DNA of 50,811 nucleotides from Verrucomicrobiales bacterium (GTDB lineage Bacteria; Verrucomicrobiota; Verrucomicrobiia; Limisphaerales; JAYPXF01). How positions within the stretch are numbered: the stretch's first letter is position 1; each line of letters begins with the position of its first letter. The notes under the pieces are model-generated. The model ran no database searches and was not told the origin of the DNA. It saw only the letters and a program-made list of their open reading frames with translations. Positions 1 to 9,889 of this stretch are shown here, one piece after another. The DNA lies in the NCBI GenBank assembly GCA_002715965.1, contig PBAL01000067.1, positions 1 to 50,811 of the forward strand, read 5' to 3'. A program made the translations under genes and the position numbers.

Positions 1-450
1 GTTTGCAGGAACGTCTACGAGCATACGGTCTATCCGGAACGTTGCACATCGGAGACCTCGGAGCTTTGGGTCTATCAGACCGCTGGTTCCGGTCCGCCAA
101 AGGCGGGCGTGAAGGGATTCGGACTCTCTGATCTGGCCTATTTGATACCAGTCTCTCCTGCAAACGGATGGGATTTTGAGCCGACAAAGGAATATTTTGA
201 CGCGTTGGCACCGAATTGGCCCAAGTACGCAACGCCTTGTTTTGAACTCTATTACCGTATCCTTATGGAGCGGCGGGGTCTGGCACATGGAGCTCTGAAA
301 CCTCGAGACGGAGTCCCTATTACTAAGCACAAGAACTATCCTCGTGGGCAACGGATGAAGTTTCTTTTCTACTATTGGACAGGGCAGTACTTTCCGGGAG
401 GTCGTTACTGCACTCCACGCGACCGCACTTTGAACAATGCCAACAAGTGA
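1..450 (+). CDS. Unknown protein, 3' part of a gene cut by the window edge
   Basis: The frame is open from base 1 to a TGA at 448-450, so the true start lies outside the window; an internal GTG at 109 is only a fallback start. The visible C-terminal 149 residues are rich in Tyr, Trp and Pro and include PCFELYYRILMERRG and FYYWTGQYFPGG. I do not recognise the family. The next gene, a methyltransferase, starts at 437 inside this one, so the two are probably translationally coupled within the polysaccharide island. The protein could be a sugar-modifying enzyme, but only the context suggests that. Confidence 0.5.
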   Translation, partial: VCRNVYEHTVYPERCTSETSELWVYQTAGSGPPKAGVKGFGLSDLAYLIPVSPANGWDFEPTKEYFDALAPNWPKYATPCFELYYRILMERRGLAHGALKPRDGVPITKHKNYPRGQRMKFLFYYWTGQYFPGGRYCTPRDRTLNNANK

Positions 451-1141
451 CACAAACCAAGTACCCGGAATATTGAAACTCATCGGAGAGTGCCAGCCCG
501 ATTCTGTGTTGGATGTCGGGGTCGGATGGGGGCGGTATGGTGCGCTACTCAGACTGGGATTGGAGCGCGGCTACGCAGACATCTCGGACCGCTCTAATTG
601 GCAGGTGCGCATCGATGGAATTGAGGCGTTTGCCGGGTATATCGGTGATATCCAACGCTCCGTGTACAATGAAATTCATCTCGGCACGGTCCAGAAAACC
701 ATCGGAAAACTAGGAACTTATGACGTTATCCTGCTGGGTGACGTAATCGAGCATTTGGAAAAGGATGAAGGGGTGCAATTGCTGAAGGAACTGGTCAACA
801 AGGCCAGACTACGTGTGGTGTTGGCCACTCCAAACGGGCGCTATGATCAAGACGCCATGTTCGGCAATCAGTTTGAGAAACACCGCTCAGTTTGGTCGCC
901 GGCTGATTTCGCCGCTTATCCGGGTTGCGAGATCTACGCCAATCGGAAGTCATTGATCGCCGTTTTGTCCAACCAACCCTCAGATGCAAAAGGGCGCCGT
1001 TGGCGACTTGGAGAATTGCGCCGCTGGCCGTTCTCCGCGGCGATCGCAGCTTGGTTCAGGTACCGATGGCAACGCCTCAGGGGAATCCCAACAAACACCA
1101 CAACGGATTCAAACGAAAAAAATGAGCCTGCCGGAAATTGA
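437..1141 (+). CDS. Class I SAM-dependent methyltransferase
   Basis: This is a 234-residue protein with a clear SAM-binding motif I near residue 25 (VLDVGVGWGRYG). An acidic motif and a motif-II-like strand follow (YDVILLGDVIEHLE, about residues 95-108), then ATPNG near 132. This is the plan of Methyltransf_11/23-type enzymes found in O-antigen and capsule clusters. The acceptor cannot be told from sequence, but a sugar or lipid-linked glycan is likely from the neighbourhood. It overlaps the upstream gene by 14 bp and the downstream methyltransferase by 20 bp, so the three genes look like one transcription unit. Its C-terminus is basic and ends in a polar tail. Confidence 0.75.
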   Translation: MPTSDTNQVPGILKLIGECQPDSVLDVGVGWGRYGALLRLGLERGYADISDRSNWQVRIDGIEAFAGYIGDIQRSVYNEIHLGTVQKTIGKLGTYDVILLGDVIEHLEKDEGVQLLKELVNKARLRVVLATPNGRYDQDAMFGNQFEKHRSVWSPADFAAYPGCEIYANRKSLIAVLSNQPSDAKGRRWRLGELRRWPFSAAIAAWFRYRWQRLRGIPTNTTTDSNEKNEPAGN

Positions 1142-1856
1142 ATTTACCGCGGAGTTCTCCAGTGCCGTAGAACAGTTGCGCGCAGGAACACCTATCCCAC
1201 CAACCGAATTTCCGCGAGTGGAGAACCAGGTCACGAAGCCGGAGGCCGAATGCAAGCAGCGTATTCACTGGTTGGCTGAGCGCATCCCGGAAGGCGCGCG
1301 GGTGCTCGATCTGGGCTGTGGACCGGGCGAGATTCTACATCACTTGAAGCGGCTGCGAAATGTTTCAGAACTTGGTCTCGAACGTGAACCGGAGTATCTG
1401 CAACGATGCGCCGAGCTTGGAGTGAGAGCCTTGCGCGCCGATTTCAACAACCTTGAGGATCCCCACCTGCTGCATGCCTGCGGCCATGAATGGGATATCG
1501 TGCTCGCGATGGACACGCTGTTTTACTGGCACTGTCCGGCGGCAATACTTGCGGCGTTGGCTGATCGCTGCGGCAAGCTCTTCATATCCGTGGGCAACAT
1601 CGGTCAATTAAAAATCCGCATGGCTCAACTACGTGGCGAGCAGATCTTCTGGCCAAACTCCGTGGGAAACAAATTCACGCCCGAAATAAATCTTCATACT
1701 TGGACCATCAACGGATTCGTTCATTGGGCCAGTCAACTCGGCTACGATGTAAAACCGGTCGCTCGTCGGAGCGTAAGTGCGATGTTTAAGCCATTGGGCA
1801 TTCTGCCCAGCCTGTTCTCCCGATTTGTGGTTTACGAGCTTACACCACGGCAATGA
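1122..1856 (+). CDS. MetW-like / class I SAM-dependent methyltransferase
   Basis: I place the start at ATG 1122. An in-frame upstream start at 984 would only add sequence that overlaps the previous gene. The resulting 244-residue protein has motif I VLDLGCGPGEILHHL at about residues 64-78 and the WDIVLAMDTLFYW post-motif. That is close to MetW/Methyltransf_11 folds, here probably a polysaccharide or lipid methyltransferase. The C-terminal stretch (GYDVKPVARRSV to the end) matches the usual late beta-hairpin of these enzymes. The gene converges on the GT9 gene with only 17 bp between the stops and no visible terminator. Confidence 0.72.
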   Translation: MSLPEIEFTAEFSSAVEQLRAGTPIPPTEFPRVENQVTKPEAECKQRIHWLAERIPEGARVLDLGCGPGEILHHLKRLRNVSELGLEREPEYLQRCAELGVRALRADFNNLEDPHLLHACGHEWDIVLAMDTLFYWHCPAAILAALADRCGKLFISVGNIGQLKIRMAQLRGEQIFWPNSVGNKFTPEINLHTWTINGFVHWASQLGYDVKPVARRSVSAMFKPLGILPSLFSRFVVYELTPRQ

Positions 1857-1873
1857 CCACAATGGGGCGCGAT

Positions 1874-2935
1874 TCAATGCTTGGAGTCGGCTGTGGCAAG
1901 TCTTAGCATTCTACCGGTCGCAGCAACGACATCATTCACCGTAATTCGTTCCATGCACGGATACACTTTGGTTTTGTCACACTTGAACACCATCGCAACT
2001 TTGCACGGGCAATCTCCAAATACGATTTCATTGGGAGCCTGCCACGGTCGCCAGCTCCACTCCTGAGACGGTCCGAACAACGTTACGATGGGAGTCTGCA
2101 TCGCCGCCGCCAAGTGCATCGCCACCGTGTCCACGCCGAGAAAGAGCTTTGCCCGGGCCAACAACCAGCCGAACTCGTTGAGGTTGATTCGTCCGTCTGT
2201 GCTGAAGTGTTCTTCCTTCGTGTGTTGAAAAATCTCCGCCACCGTATCGATCTCCCGTTGATCCGGTCCACAGGAGAAAACCACCTTCAACTTGTGATTC
2301 CTCCGAATCGTGTCCGCGATTTCAGCCCAGCGCTCGGGCAACCATTGCTTGAATGGCCAACGACTCGTCGGGTGAACGATCGTGTAGTTCCCGATATCCG
2401 AAACAAACGGCAGCTTCTTGGAGATGCTGCCCGCATCGACCTGCGGATAAAATCGCAACGGACCAACTTCGCCCGTCAATCCCGTGCAATCCAGCACGGT
2501 CTGAAAATCCTTCAGCACCTGATGCTCCCTACCCCACTTGAACTTCGAAATCCGATTCACCATCCATCGTTTGTTTCCGAGGGTTTCGTACGCGTCATTG
2601 ACGCCCCGCACCTTGGCTGCGGACAACAGCATCCAGAGTTTTGAGCGATCAGAATCCGACAGATCGAAAGCGTAGTCGTAGCGACGAAGGAACAGCTTGG
2701 CAAAGGTGTTGGTGAACTCGGAAAGTCCGGCAGCCAACGTCCGCTTGGCTTTCTCAGGTCGGGCCACAGGAATCACATTACTGACATCCGGATTCCCACT
2801 GAGCATCGCCTCGCAACCGGCCCGCACCAGCACGTCGATCCGCGCGTCGGGATATTTCTCCCGCAAGAACCGAATCGTCGGCGTCATCAACAGCGTATCA
2901 CCGAGATGATTTAGCTTCGCTAACAGGATTTTCAT
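1874..2935 (-). CDS. Glycosyltransferase family 9 (heptosyltransferase-like)
   Basis: ATG 2935 begins the typical GT9 N-terminus MKILLAKLNHLGDTLLMTP; the longer ORF upstream adds unrelated residues. The protein has 353 residues, the normal size for the ADP-heptose:LPS heptosyltransferase family. N-terminal hallmarks are followed by a C-terminal nucleotide-sugar site with HPTSRWPFKQWLPERW and FLGVDTVAMHLAAAMQTP, then VTLFGPS. It likely adds a sugar to the core or O-glycan at the inner membrane. It is the last gene of the minus-strand pseudaminic-acid unit. Its first half is nearly identical to the truncated copy just upstream, so the two arose by tandem duplication and this one remained intact. 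Confidence 0.85.
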   Translation of the reverse strand: MKILLAKLNHLGDTLLMTPTIRFLREKYPDARIDVLVRAGCEAMLSGNPDVSNVIPVARPEKAKRTLAAGLSEFTNTFAKLFLRRYDYAFDLSDSDRSKLWMLLSAAKVRGVNDAYETLGNKRWMVNRISKFKWGREHQVLKDFQTVLDCTGLTGEVGPLRFYPQVDAGSISKKLPFVSDIGNYTIVHPTSRWPFKQWLPERWAEIADTIRRNHKLKVVFSCGPDQREIDTVAEIFQHTKEEHFSTDGRINLNEFGWLLARAKLFLGVDTVAMHLAAAMQTPIVTLFGPSQEWSWRPWQAPNEIVFGDCPCKVAMVFKCDKTKVYPCMERITVNDVVAATGRMLRLATADSKH

Positions 2936-3047
2936 GCTCTGGTTTGGGGCATTCGGACCGCCAAGGAAGTCTTTCTCCAATGGTCCTCGGCGGAGATCAG
3001 TGTGGACATAGGCGTCCACGGCAATTTTCTATCTGAATCAAGCCGCA

Positions 3048-3826
3048 TCAGGCAAAAAGTTCCCCGATCCTCCCGGTCACCACAAAGTCCAGGGGTACTT
3101 CACTTGTTTTCATGCGGCGCGAATCTCCGACACATGGTCCCGCTCGTATTCTCCCGGGCCACGGCTAACAATCACCGACAACCCGTAATGATCTACGATC
3201 CAATCAGCTACCTTTGCCCAGCGTTCTGCCACCCAATGCTTAAAGGACCATCGGCTGGTCGGATGTGACACCACGTAAGCGCCAGCGACTAGGGGATGGT
3301 GAATCTTGGCGGCAAGTTCTTCCAGAGTAGCGGAGGCGCTAAACCTCAGTTTCCCTGGTTCACCCCTAATACCCAGACATTCAGTTACCGTTTTGAAATC
3401 CTTCAAAACCTGATGCTCCGGAGCCCACCTAAAACGAGAAATCCGGTTTACCATCCATCGTTTGTTATCCAGCGTTCCGTATGCATCATTAACACAACGA
3501 TATCGAGCGCCAGATAGCAGGAGCCACAGCTTCGCTCGATCCGATTCGGATAGATCGAAGGCGTAGTCGTAACGAACCATAAACAGCCGAGAGAAAGCCG
3601 CTACAAATTCTCTAATCCCGACCACTAATGATCGGCGTCGCTTTTCGGGTCGAGCCACGACAACAACCGCATTGATATCGGAATTGTTTGCCAGCATGGC
3701 CTCGCATCCGCTTCGGACAAGCACGTCGATTCTCGCATCCGGATATCTTTCACGCAGGAAACGAATGGTCGGCGTCAAAAGCAGCGTGTCCCCGAGGTGG
3801 TTTAGCTTAGCCAGAAGAATCTTCAT
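3048..3826 (-). pseudogene. Truncated tandem copy of the GT9 glycosyltransferase
   Basis: The gene starts at ATG 3826 with the same opening as the intact GT9 downstream (MKILLAKLNHLGDTLLLTP). It aligns along about 235 residues, including HPTSRWSFKHWVAERW, and then stops at TGA 3110 after EIRAA. The donor-binding half, which carries the GVDT..H and FGPS motifs, is missing. A 21-residue relic in another frame (3048-3113, containing DFVVTGRIGELFA) resembles the last residues of the intact copy (NDVVAATGRMLRLA). This suggests an internal deletion of about 100 codons with a frame change rather than simple 3' loss. The start overlaps the upstream gene by 4 bp, so it was an operon member. Confidence 0.75.
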
Positions 3827-5172
3827 TTACCACGAATCAGAGTAGACATTTGGCTCCGTAGTTCATAAACACCCGCTGGGAAAATGGTTTTATCCATCAC
3901 CGACTTACGAGCGCGGTAGCGTGCCGGCATGAGAGCGAGCTTTAGAGCCAAAAACGGATTGTAATTGCACGGCTTTCCCACCGCCTCCAATAAGCGATGC
4001 TTCCATCCGCGGCGAAAATCGGAAAACCGCAACTTGGACCAATCCGGCTTGGCAGTTTCGGTCTCGGCTATCAAAGCCTCTGCAACCCTGCGGCAGGAGT
4101 CACCCTTCGGTGTATCCACCCACTTTTTTAGATGAGCAGCACGAACGTCGGTAAACTCCGTTTGGTCCGGTTGGGCCAACTGATCCTCGACCGTGCCCAA
4201 CAATTGATCCGGTTCTTCACACAAGACATTCAACAGGCTGATGTCGTGGTGGTAATACATCTCATGCTTCTCCAAGCTCAGCTCAATCGTCGGTTTCCCC
4301 GCCATCCATGCCTCCAGCGCCGTGGTGCACGTTTCACATGAAACCTCCAGATCACAGTTCAGAATCTGTTCGTAAATGGAGGAATCAAGATCGAAGACCA
4401 CATGGCGGCGCTGATCTGCCGGCAGCGCATCCAAGAAAGGGCGGTAAAACTCACGATCTTCGCTTGGGTGTGGCCGCAACACGATCTCGTACCGGTCGGC
4501 CTGCACCAGAGCCTGAAAGAACTTCATGAACCGCTCCCGCCCACGAAAACAGGCCGCAATCGCAGCTGGAAAGTCTTTGTACAACTCGATCTGCTCCGCC
4601 CACATGCTGAAGAAACGCTCCCCATCCGCCTTGGGCAGGGTGTGATACTTTGCAAAGCAAAAATTGGTACACACAAGCAGCCGCGGTCGCTTGCCCTTCG
4701 CAATCGCTGACTTGCGGAGGTAGTAATCGGAGTAGGGCTTGAAATAGAAATCAAACTTCGGATTGCCTACAACGTATACCTTGGTGACTGCCGGATCGTA
4801 ATCATTCTCATACAATGCCTCGCGCTGATGTTCACCCCATGAGAAATATATGTCCACATGCGTGTCTGGGTGGCGCTTGCGGGTATTGAAGAGAAGCACG
4901 TCCCGATGATACAGCAGCATCTCGTTCGGCAGAACGGCGACTTTCACGCCCATGTCCCGCAGGCGCTGGGAATAGTGCACCAAATGACCGGCAAGCAGAT
5001 GATTGAACAGTATGATCGACGGCCGAAATGCCTCCAACGCGGACCGATAGCCTTCCAACGGTACGAGGACGCAGTGCCCCCCCAATTTCTCAATGTATTC
5101 AGCAATCAGTGCGCACGCGGGCAAATCGCGCAGTTTATTGTCCACCAATACAACAATCGTCGGCTTGTTCAT
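3823..5172 (-). CDS. Surface carbohydrate biosynthesis protein (capsule-type GT-B fold)
   Basis: ATG 5172 gives a 449-residue protein starting MNKPTIVVLVDNKLRDLP. The residues further upstream in the frame look non-coding. The sequence has the layout of the surface-polysaccharide family (TIGR04396-like). It has an N-terminal Rossmann half, then YVVGNPKFDFYF near residue 145, RPHPSEDREFY near 245, and ALEAWMAGKPTIEL near 320, which resembles the capsule glycerophosphotransferase/GT-B nucleotide site. Family members sit beside sialic or pseudaminic acid genes and are thought to help build or transfer the acidic-sugar glycan. A 192-bp gap separates it from pseF. Confidence 0.72.
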   Translation of the reverse strand: MNKPTIVVLVDNKLRDLPACALIAEYIEKLGGHCVLVPLEGYRSALEAFRPSIILFNHLLAGHLVHYSQRLRDMGVKVAVLPNEMLLYHRDVLLFNTRKRHPDTHVDIYFSWGEHQREALYENDYDPAVTKVYVVGNPKFDFYFKPYSDYYLRKSAIAKGKRPRLLVCTNFCFAKYHTLPKADGERFFSMWAEQIELYKDFPAAIAACFRGRERFMKFFQALVQADRYEIVLRPHPSEDREFYRPFLDALPADQRRHVVFDLDSSIYEQILNCDLEVSCETCTTALEAWMAGKPTIELSLEKHEMYYHHDISLLNVLCEEPDQLLGTVEDQLAQPDQTEFTDVRAAHLKKWVDTPKGDSCRRVAEALIAETETAKPDWSKLRFSDFRRGWKHRLLEAVGKPCNYNPFLALKLALMPARYRARKSVMDKTIFPAGVYELRSQMSTLIRGK

Positions 5173-5364
5173 GTAAATGAAATGAGGCGGACTTTCACCA
5201 CCATTGGTCCGGGCAGTTCCATGCCCATCGGCTTGATGTGATATCGGACAAACGCACAACACCAAAACTCGATTCGATGAAGATGTTGCGGATTTTGCCC
5301 TACCGGGCTACCGGCGCATCGATTAACATGATGGCCCCGCCCGGAGCGAGTATTTGGTTTTGCT

Positions 5365-6135
5365 TCACTCGTTTCCATGGGCGAAACGGTTGTCGGCGTT
5401 CTTCTGCGTGACCTCGGCGTTCATGCCTGCAAGCTCCGGCTCCCGTTCCAGCAACTCGAGCAATTCGGCAGTGGTGAATGGACGATCGGGGCGGTTCAGG
5501 AGTTCGTGTACGCGGTAGATGAAACGCCAGTCCTCCGCAGTATCCACCACCCAGCGGTGATGGGAGAGATCGGTCTCGTTCTCATGCGAATCGAGCCGGA
5601 ACCGATCGGGATTGGTGTACATGTAGGGCGTCACATGCTCGCGCTCGAGCGGCTGCTGGGCTTCATTGAACGTGCGCTCCAGCGCTTCGAAGGTGAACAC
5701 CTCGGCGTCCAGACCCCGCGGGTAGGTCCGCTTCAGCGTGCAGTTGGTGCTGTAGTCAATGGTCGTCTCCGGCTCATTGGCGGCGGCGAAATGCACCAAC
5801 ATCTCATCCAGCACATACGGATCGAAAAACGGACAGTCGGAAGTAATCCGCACAATGGTCTCAAGCCCGAACTCGGTTGCCGCCGCGTAAAATCGATCCA
5901 GCAGATCATGTTCGTCACCGCGGAAACACTCGACCCCAAGATTGGCGGCTTCCCGCACCAAGGGCTCGTCTTTGGGCGATTCCGGGACCGCGATGATGAC
6001 ACCGCCAAGTTGCTGACTTTGTTTCAGGCGGGCAATCAGCTGGCCGAGCACCGTGGTGTTCCCGAGCGGAAACAACACCTTGCCCGGCAGGCGAGTGGAA
6101 GACATGCGGGCCTGAACAATTGCAGCAGTCTTCAT
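5365..6135 (-). CDS. pseF: Pseudaminic acid cytidylyltransferase (CMP-Pse synthase, SpsF/PseF type)
   Basis: ATG 6135 begins MKTAAIVQARMSSTRLPGKV, the nucleotide-binding signature of SpsF-type cytidylyltransferases; it overlaps the pseI stop by 4 bp (ATGA). Further motifs are ECFRGDEHDLLDRFY near 75, VRITSDCPFFDP near 100 and HRWVVDTAEDW near 195. The enzyme activates pseudaminic acid (or a related nonulosonate) with CTP to give the CMP-sugar used by glycosyltransferases. It is the COG1861/SpsF-type nucleotidyltransferase rather than the NeuA type, and its pathway role is inferred from position at the end of pseB-C-G/H-I. It has 256 residues, a usual length. Confidence 0.85.
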   Translation of the reverse strand: MKTAAIVQARMSSTRLPGKVLFPLGNTTVLGQLIARLKQSQQLGGVIIAVPESPKDEPLVREAANLGVECFRGDEHDLLDRFYAAATEFGLETIVRITSDCPFFDPYVLDEMLVHFAAANEPETTIDYSTNCTLKRTYPRGLDAEVFTFEALERTFNEAQQPLEREHVTPYMYTNPDRFRLDSHENETDLSHHRWVVDTAEDWRFIYRVHELLNRPDRPFTTAELLELLEREPELAGMNAEVTQKNADNRFAHGNE

Positions 6136-7187
6136 TCGGCCAGATGCTCCCATGACAATGGTGTTCCCGGCGGCAGATCCGCCTTGAAGTTCCGATTCAT
6201 TACTTCTTCAAGATGACGGGTGTGCAAGCCACCGCCCGGACGAATGGAACGCACATTCTCTGGCGTTACGCAATCACCCGCCTTGACGTCCTTCACCACA
6301 AACAGGCTCCGCCGAAACACACGGCTCTTGGCTTCTTTGGGCGAAACCTCGTAGTTCACCCTGCCCAAGGCCTTCTCGGTCATCCGGATGGCCTCGACCA
6401 TCGCGCGGAATTCGTCGGGCTCCATCGAGAATGTCGAATCCGGACCAGGTTCGGACCGGGACAGGGTGAAGTGCTTCTCAACCAAACAGGCACCCAATGC
6501 CACCGCTGCCACCGGCACGGTATACCCCATCGTGTGATCGCTCAACCCCACCGGCACATCAAACCGCGTGGCGATGTCGGTGATCGTCCGCAGGTCCATT
6601 TCCTCAGGTGCCGCCGGATACGCGCTGGTGCATTTCAACAAGGCCAGTTGCTCGCCGCCGGCATCGCGAATGGTCTGAACCGCTTCTTCAATTTCCTCCA
6701 ACGTTGCCATTCCCGTGGACGCTATGATCGGCTTTCCGGTCTGGGCGATGCAGCGCAACAAGGGCAGATCGACCAACTCGAATGACGCGACCTTGTGCAC
6801 CGGTAATTCGTGATCTTCGAGAAAGTCGACCGCGGTTTCATCGAACGGGGTGGAGAAGAAGTCCATGCCCAGTTCGTTCGCAACCTGTTTCAGATCCCCG
6901 GTCCACTCCCACGGCATGGCAGCCTCCTGATAAAGCTCGTGCAATGTCTTGCCGTCCCAAAGCGTACCGCCACCGATTTTGAAATGCTCGTTGTCGCAGG
7001 GGATGGTCAAGGTGTCGGCCGTGTAGGTCTGAATCTTGACCGCATCGGCACCCGCCTCGCCCATCGCCCGGATCGTTTTGACCGTGTGATCGAAGTCACC
7101 ATTGTGATTGGCCGACAGCTCCGCGACGAGATAGGTCGAATGCCCCGGCCCCACCAATCGGTCGCCTATTTTCAGATTTGTCGCCAT
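6132..7187 (-). CDS. pseI: Pseudaminic acid synthase (NeuB family)
   Basis: This enzyme condenses 6-deoxy-AltdiNAc with phosphoenolpyruvate to form pseudaminic acid. The NeuB TIM barrel is clear: LVAELSANHNGD near residue 20, ADAVKIQTYTADTLTIP near 48, HKVASFELVDLPLL near 135, ASTGMAT near 160, LLKCTSAYPA near 188 and GLSDHT near 220. A C-terminal SAF/antifreeze-like domain follows (about 290-350, RSLFVVKDVKAGD and RNFKADLPPGTPL). The ATG at 7187 overlaps the upstream stop (TGATG); a GTG one codon earlier is equally coupled. NANH and YTADTLT are typical of PseI rather than NeuB or LegI. Confidence 0.92.
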   Translation of the reverse strand: MATNLKIGDRLVGPGHSTYLVAELSANHNGDFDHTVKTIRAMGEAGADAVKIQTYTADTLTIPCDNEHFKIGGGTLWDGKTLHELYQEAAMPWEWTGDLKQVANELGMDFFSTPFDETAVDFLEDHELPVHKVASFELVDLPLLRCIAQTGKPIIASTGMATLEEIEEAVQTIRDAGGEQLALLKCTSAYPAAPEEMDLRTITDIATRFDVPVGLSDHTMGYTVPVAAVALGACLVEKHFTLSRSEPGPDSTFSMEPDEFRAMVEAIRMTEKALGRVNYEVSPKEAKSRVFRRSLFVVKDVKAGDCVTPENVRSIRPGGGLHTRHLEEVMNRNFKADLPPGTPLSWEHLAE

Positions 7188-8665
7188 CACTTCATCTGCC
7201 CGCGTTCCAGCACGAAGCGGCGGGCTGGCCGTTGTTTTACTTCAGTCTCGCCCGCGGAGACAAACCCCGCTTTCTCGAAGGCGCGGATCGAGGCCGCATT
7301 GTCCGGCATGATCAATGCCTCGATCCGCTCGATGGGCGAACTGCGAAACAGACTGTCGCAGGCTGTCCAGATCACCTGCGTGCCCCGGCCCTGGCCGCGT
7401 CTTCCCGGCGCCAGGCTGATGGAGATCAAGGCGGTATTCCCGTCCAAATCAAACCGTATTTGGGCAAACCCCGTTCCGGCGGAATCGCCGGCGATCAGCA
7501 GCCGACAATCAGGATCGTCCAGCCGTTGGCGAAACCATCGTTCGTGTGATTCCCACGGGATCGGATCGCTGGAGAAGGAAACTGCACGCACATCCGGATC
7601 GTTGCTCCATTCCCACCACTCGCGGATGTCCGCCTTCGTGGCCGGCCGCAACTCGACCAACCTGGCGCACAGGTGCCGGCAGACCCTTTCCAATCCACGC
7701 CCATCGATCAGGTCCATCCCGCGAAGCCGCATGTCCTGCCGAAGGCGGCGTGACGCGGAAATCTTGGCGAGATCACCCCGGAATGACCGGAAATCCAGCT
7801 GCTGAGCAATGCCTCTTGAGAAAAGGAATTCACCATTGGCCCGCTGATTCTCCGCCAATGTTGCAAGCAACATCGGCACGCCCAGATATGCGAGCTCCCA
7901 ACATGTTACGCCGGGAGCGGCTATCGCCAGATCGGCGGCGGTCATCAGTTCCGCCATGTTCGTGACATTGTCATGCAGTGAGACACTTTGCCGGAGGCCT
8001 GCGGCGGCGGCCTCGATCTGGTCCCGATGCTGATTGGCAGCACCAATGACGACATCGATTCTGCGGTCGGCCGGTCCTTCGTCTCCGATCGTATCAAGGA
8101 TCCGGGAGGTGACATTGTCCGGATCAGCGCCTCCCAGAGTCACCAGAATCCGCCCGATAGTCTCACGAACCTCCGTTTCTTCCGATCGCCGCGCCAGAAA
8201 CTCCCGACGGAGCAGGCAGTATTTCGGACCCAACAACAGACGAGCATGGGAGTCGGCATAGAACTGATCGCTGCTCCCGGCGTTCTGATCCAGCAACAGC
8301 TCGGCTCCGGTGAATCCTCCGATGCCGAAATCATCGATGGCCAGAGTCGGGATCTCGATACTCGGTAACCGGCCCAGATGATACCCATCCACCACCAACA
8401 GGTCCGCTGAAGCAGCATTCACCAGTCCACCGGTTTCGGTTACGTCACCCGGTGAACCGGGAGCCGCCTTCAGTTGTTGAAGTCGGATGCCAAGATCGGA
8501 ACAACGTTTCGCCAGGCCCGCCGGCAAGGCGCTCGAAAGCAGGTGCACCACGCCACCAAGTCGGATCCACTCCTCACCAATGGCCAGCACCCGCATTACA
8601 TGTCCCGCGCCGATCTTCGGGCCGGCATCAGCGCGCAAAACGAGGGTGGATTGGTCTGCGGGCAC
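7187..8665 (-). CDS. pseG: PseG-PseH fusion: UDP-sugar hydrolase plus GNAT N-acetyltransferase
   Basis: The 492-residue protein joins two consecutive pathway steps. Residues 1-335 are PseG, which removes UDP from UDP-6-deoxy-AltdiNAc. They show GPKIGAGHVMR (His22 fits the catalytic His), LVTLGGADPDN near 175, PGVTCWELA near 251 and ENQ at 272-274. Residues 336-490 are a GNAT domain with the acetyl-CoA loop GRRGQGRG (421-428) and NAASIRAFEKAGF near 457; it fits PseH, which acetylates the 4-amino group. No separate pseH exists in the operon, which supports the reading. The start is GTG 8665, 4 nt after the pseC stop. Most characterised bacteria keep these as two genes. Confidence 0.9.
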   Translation of the reverse strand: MPADQSTLVLRADAGPKIGAGHVMRVLAIGEEWIRLGGVVHLLSSALPAGLAKRCSDLGIRLQQLKAAPGSPGDVTETGGLVNAASADLLVVDGYHLGRLPSIEIPTLAIDDFGIGGFTGAELLLDQNAGSSDQFYADSHARLLLGPKYCLLRREFLARRSEETEVRETIGRILVTLGGADPDNVTSRILDTIGDEGPADRRIDVVIGAANQHRDQIEAAAAGLRQSVSLHDNVTNMAELMTAADLAIAAPGVTCWELAYLGVPMLLATLAENQRANGEFLFSRGIAQQLDFRSFRGDLAKISASRRLRQDMRLRGMDLIDGRGLERVCRHLCARLVELRPATKADIREWWEWSNDPDVRAVSFSSDPIPWESHERWFRQRLDDPDCRLLIAGDSAGTGFAQIRFDLDGNTALISISLAPGRRGQGRGTQVIWTACDSLFRSSPIERIEALIMPDNAASIRAFEKAGFVSAGETEVKQRPARRFVLERGQMK

Positions 8666-8669
8666 GGTG

Positions 8670-9889
8670 TCAGTTCGCGTTGAGAAGCCGCCCGAGAATG
8701 TTCACCACCTCCCGTTGATCATCCGGATGGAGGCCGGAGAACATGGGGAGACTGATCTCGGACTCGTAAAAGGCTTCAGCTTCGGGAAAGTCACCCGGCT
8801 TGAAACCCAACCGCCGGTAGTAGGGCTGAAGATGAACCGGAATGTAGTGCACCTGCACCCCGACACCGGCAGCGCGCAGACCCTCGAAAACCTCGCGCCT
8901 TCCGACCGACAGCCGGTCCAGCTCCAACTGAATCGGATAGAGGTGCCAGGCGGACTTTGAGTCGGTCATTCGTTCAGGGCGGCGCACCGGCAGCCCGGTG
9001 AGCAATTCATCGTATCGATCGGCGATTTCCACCCGCTCACGGTTGATCGCGTCAAGCCGCTCCATCTGCGAGCTGCCAAGCTCGGCCTGTAGATCCGTGA
9101 TGCGATAATTCCAACCGAGATCGATCTGCTCGTAATACCAGGGGCCGTGTGATTCAACTTCCAGCAGGCCGGTTTCGCGAGTGATCGCATGCGTGCGGAA
9201 ATACCTCAGCTTCTCGTTCAGCCCATCGTTGTTCGTCAACACCATGCCGCCTTCGCCGGTCGTCACGATCTTCACGGGATGAAAACTGAAGGTCGCCATT
9301 TGGCTGAAGCCGCATGCGCCGACCGCCTCTCCCCGGTAGACGGCCCCCACCGCGTGCGCCGCATCTTCGACGGTGTTGAAACCATATCGCTTTGCCAGCT
9401 CGGAGATTCCGGCCATGTCGCACGACTGACCCGAATAGTGAACCGGCATCACCACATTCGGAAGCGTACCCTCTCTGTCGGCCTGTTCCAGCTTCTTGGC
9501 GAGAGCCGCCAAACTCAGGTTGCCCGTGCCACGATCAATATCCACGAAGTCCACTTCCGCACCGCAATAACGCGCGCAATTTGCGGAGGCGACAAACGTG
9601 TTGGGCGACGTCCAGAGCCGATCACCCGGTTTGAGGCCGATAGCCTGCATCGCCACGTGGAGAGCGGCTGTTCCGTTGGAAACCGCCACGGCATGTTTCG
9701 CGCCACACCAGTCGGCGACCTTGCTTTCGAATCGCGTGATGGCGGGCCCCTGCGTCAACCAATCCGACCGCAGCACTGCTGTCACGGCGGCCACGTCTTC
9801 GTCCGTGATGGTCTGGCGGCCATACGGGAGCACGGGCCCTGCCACTGAACGCCAGCGCGTCGGGGAGCCGGACTGATTGGCGGCGGGCA

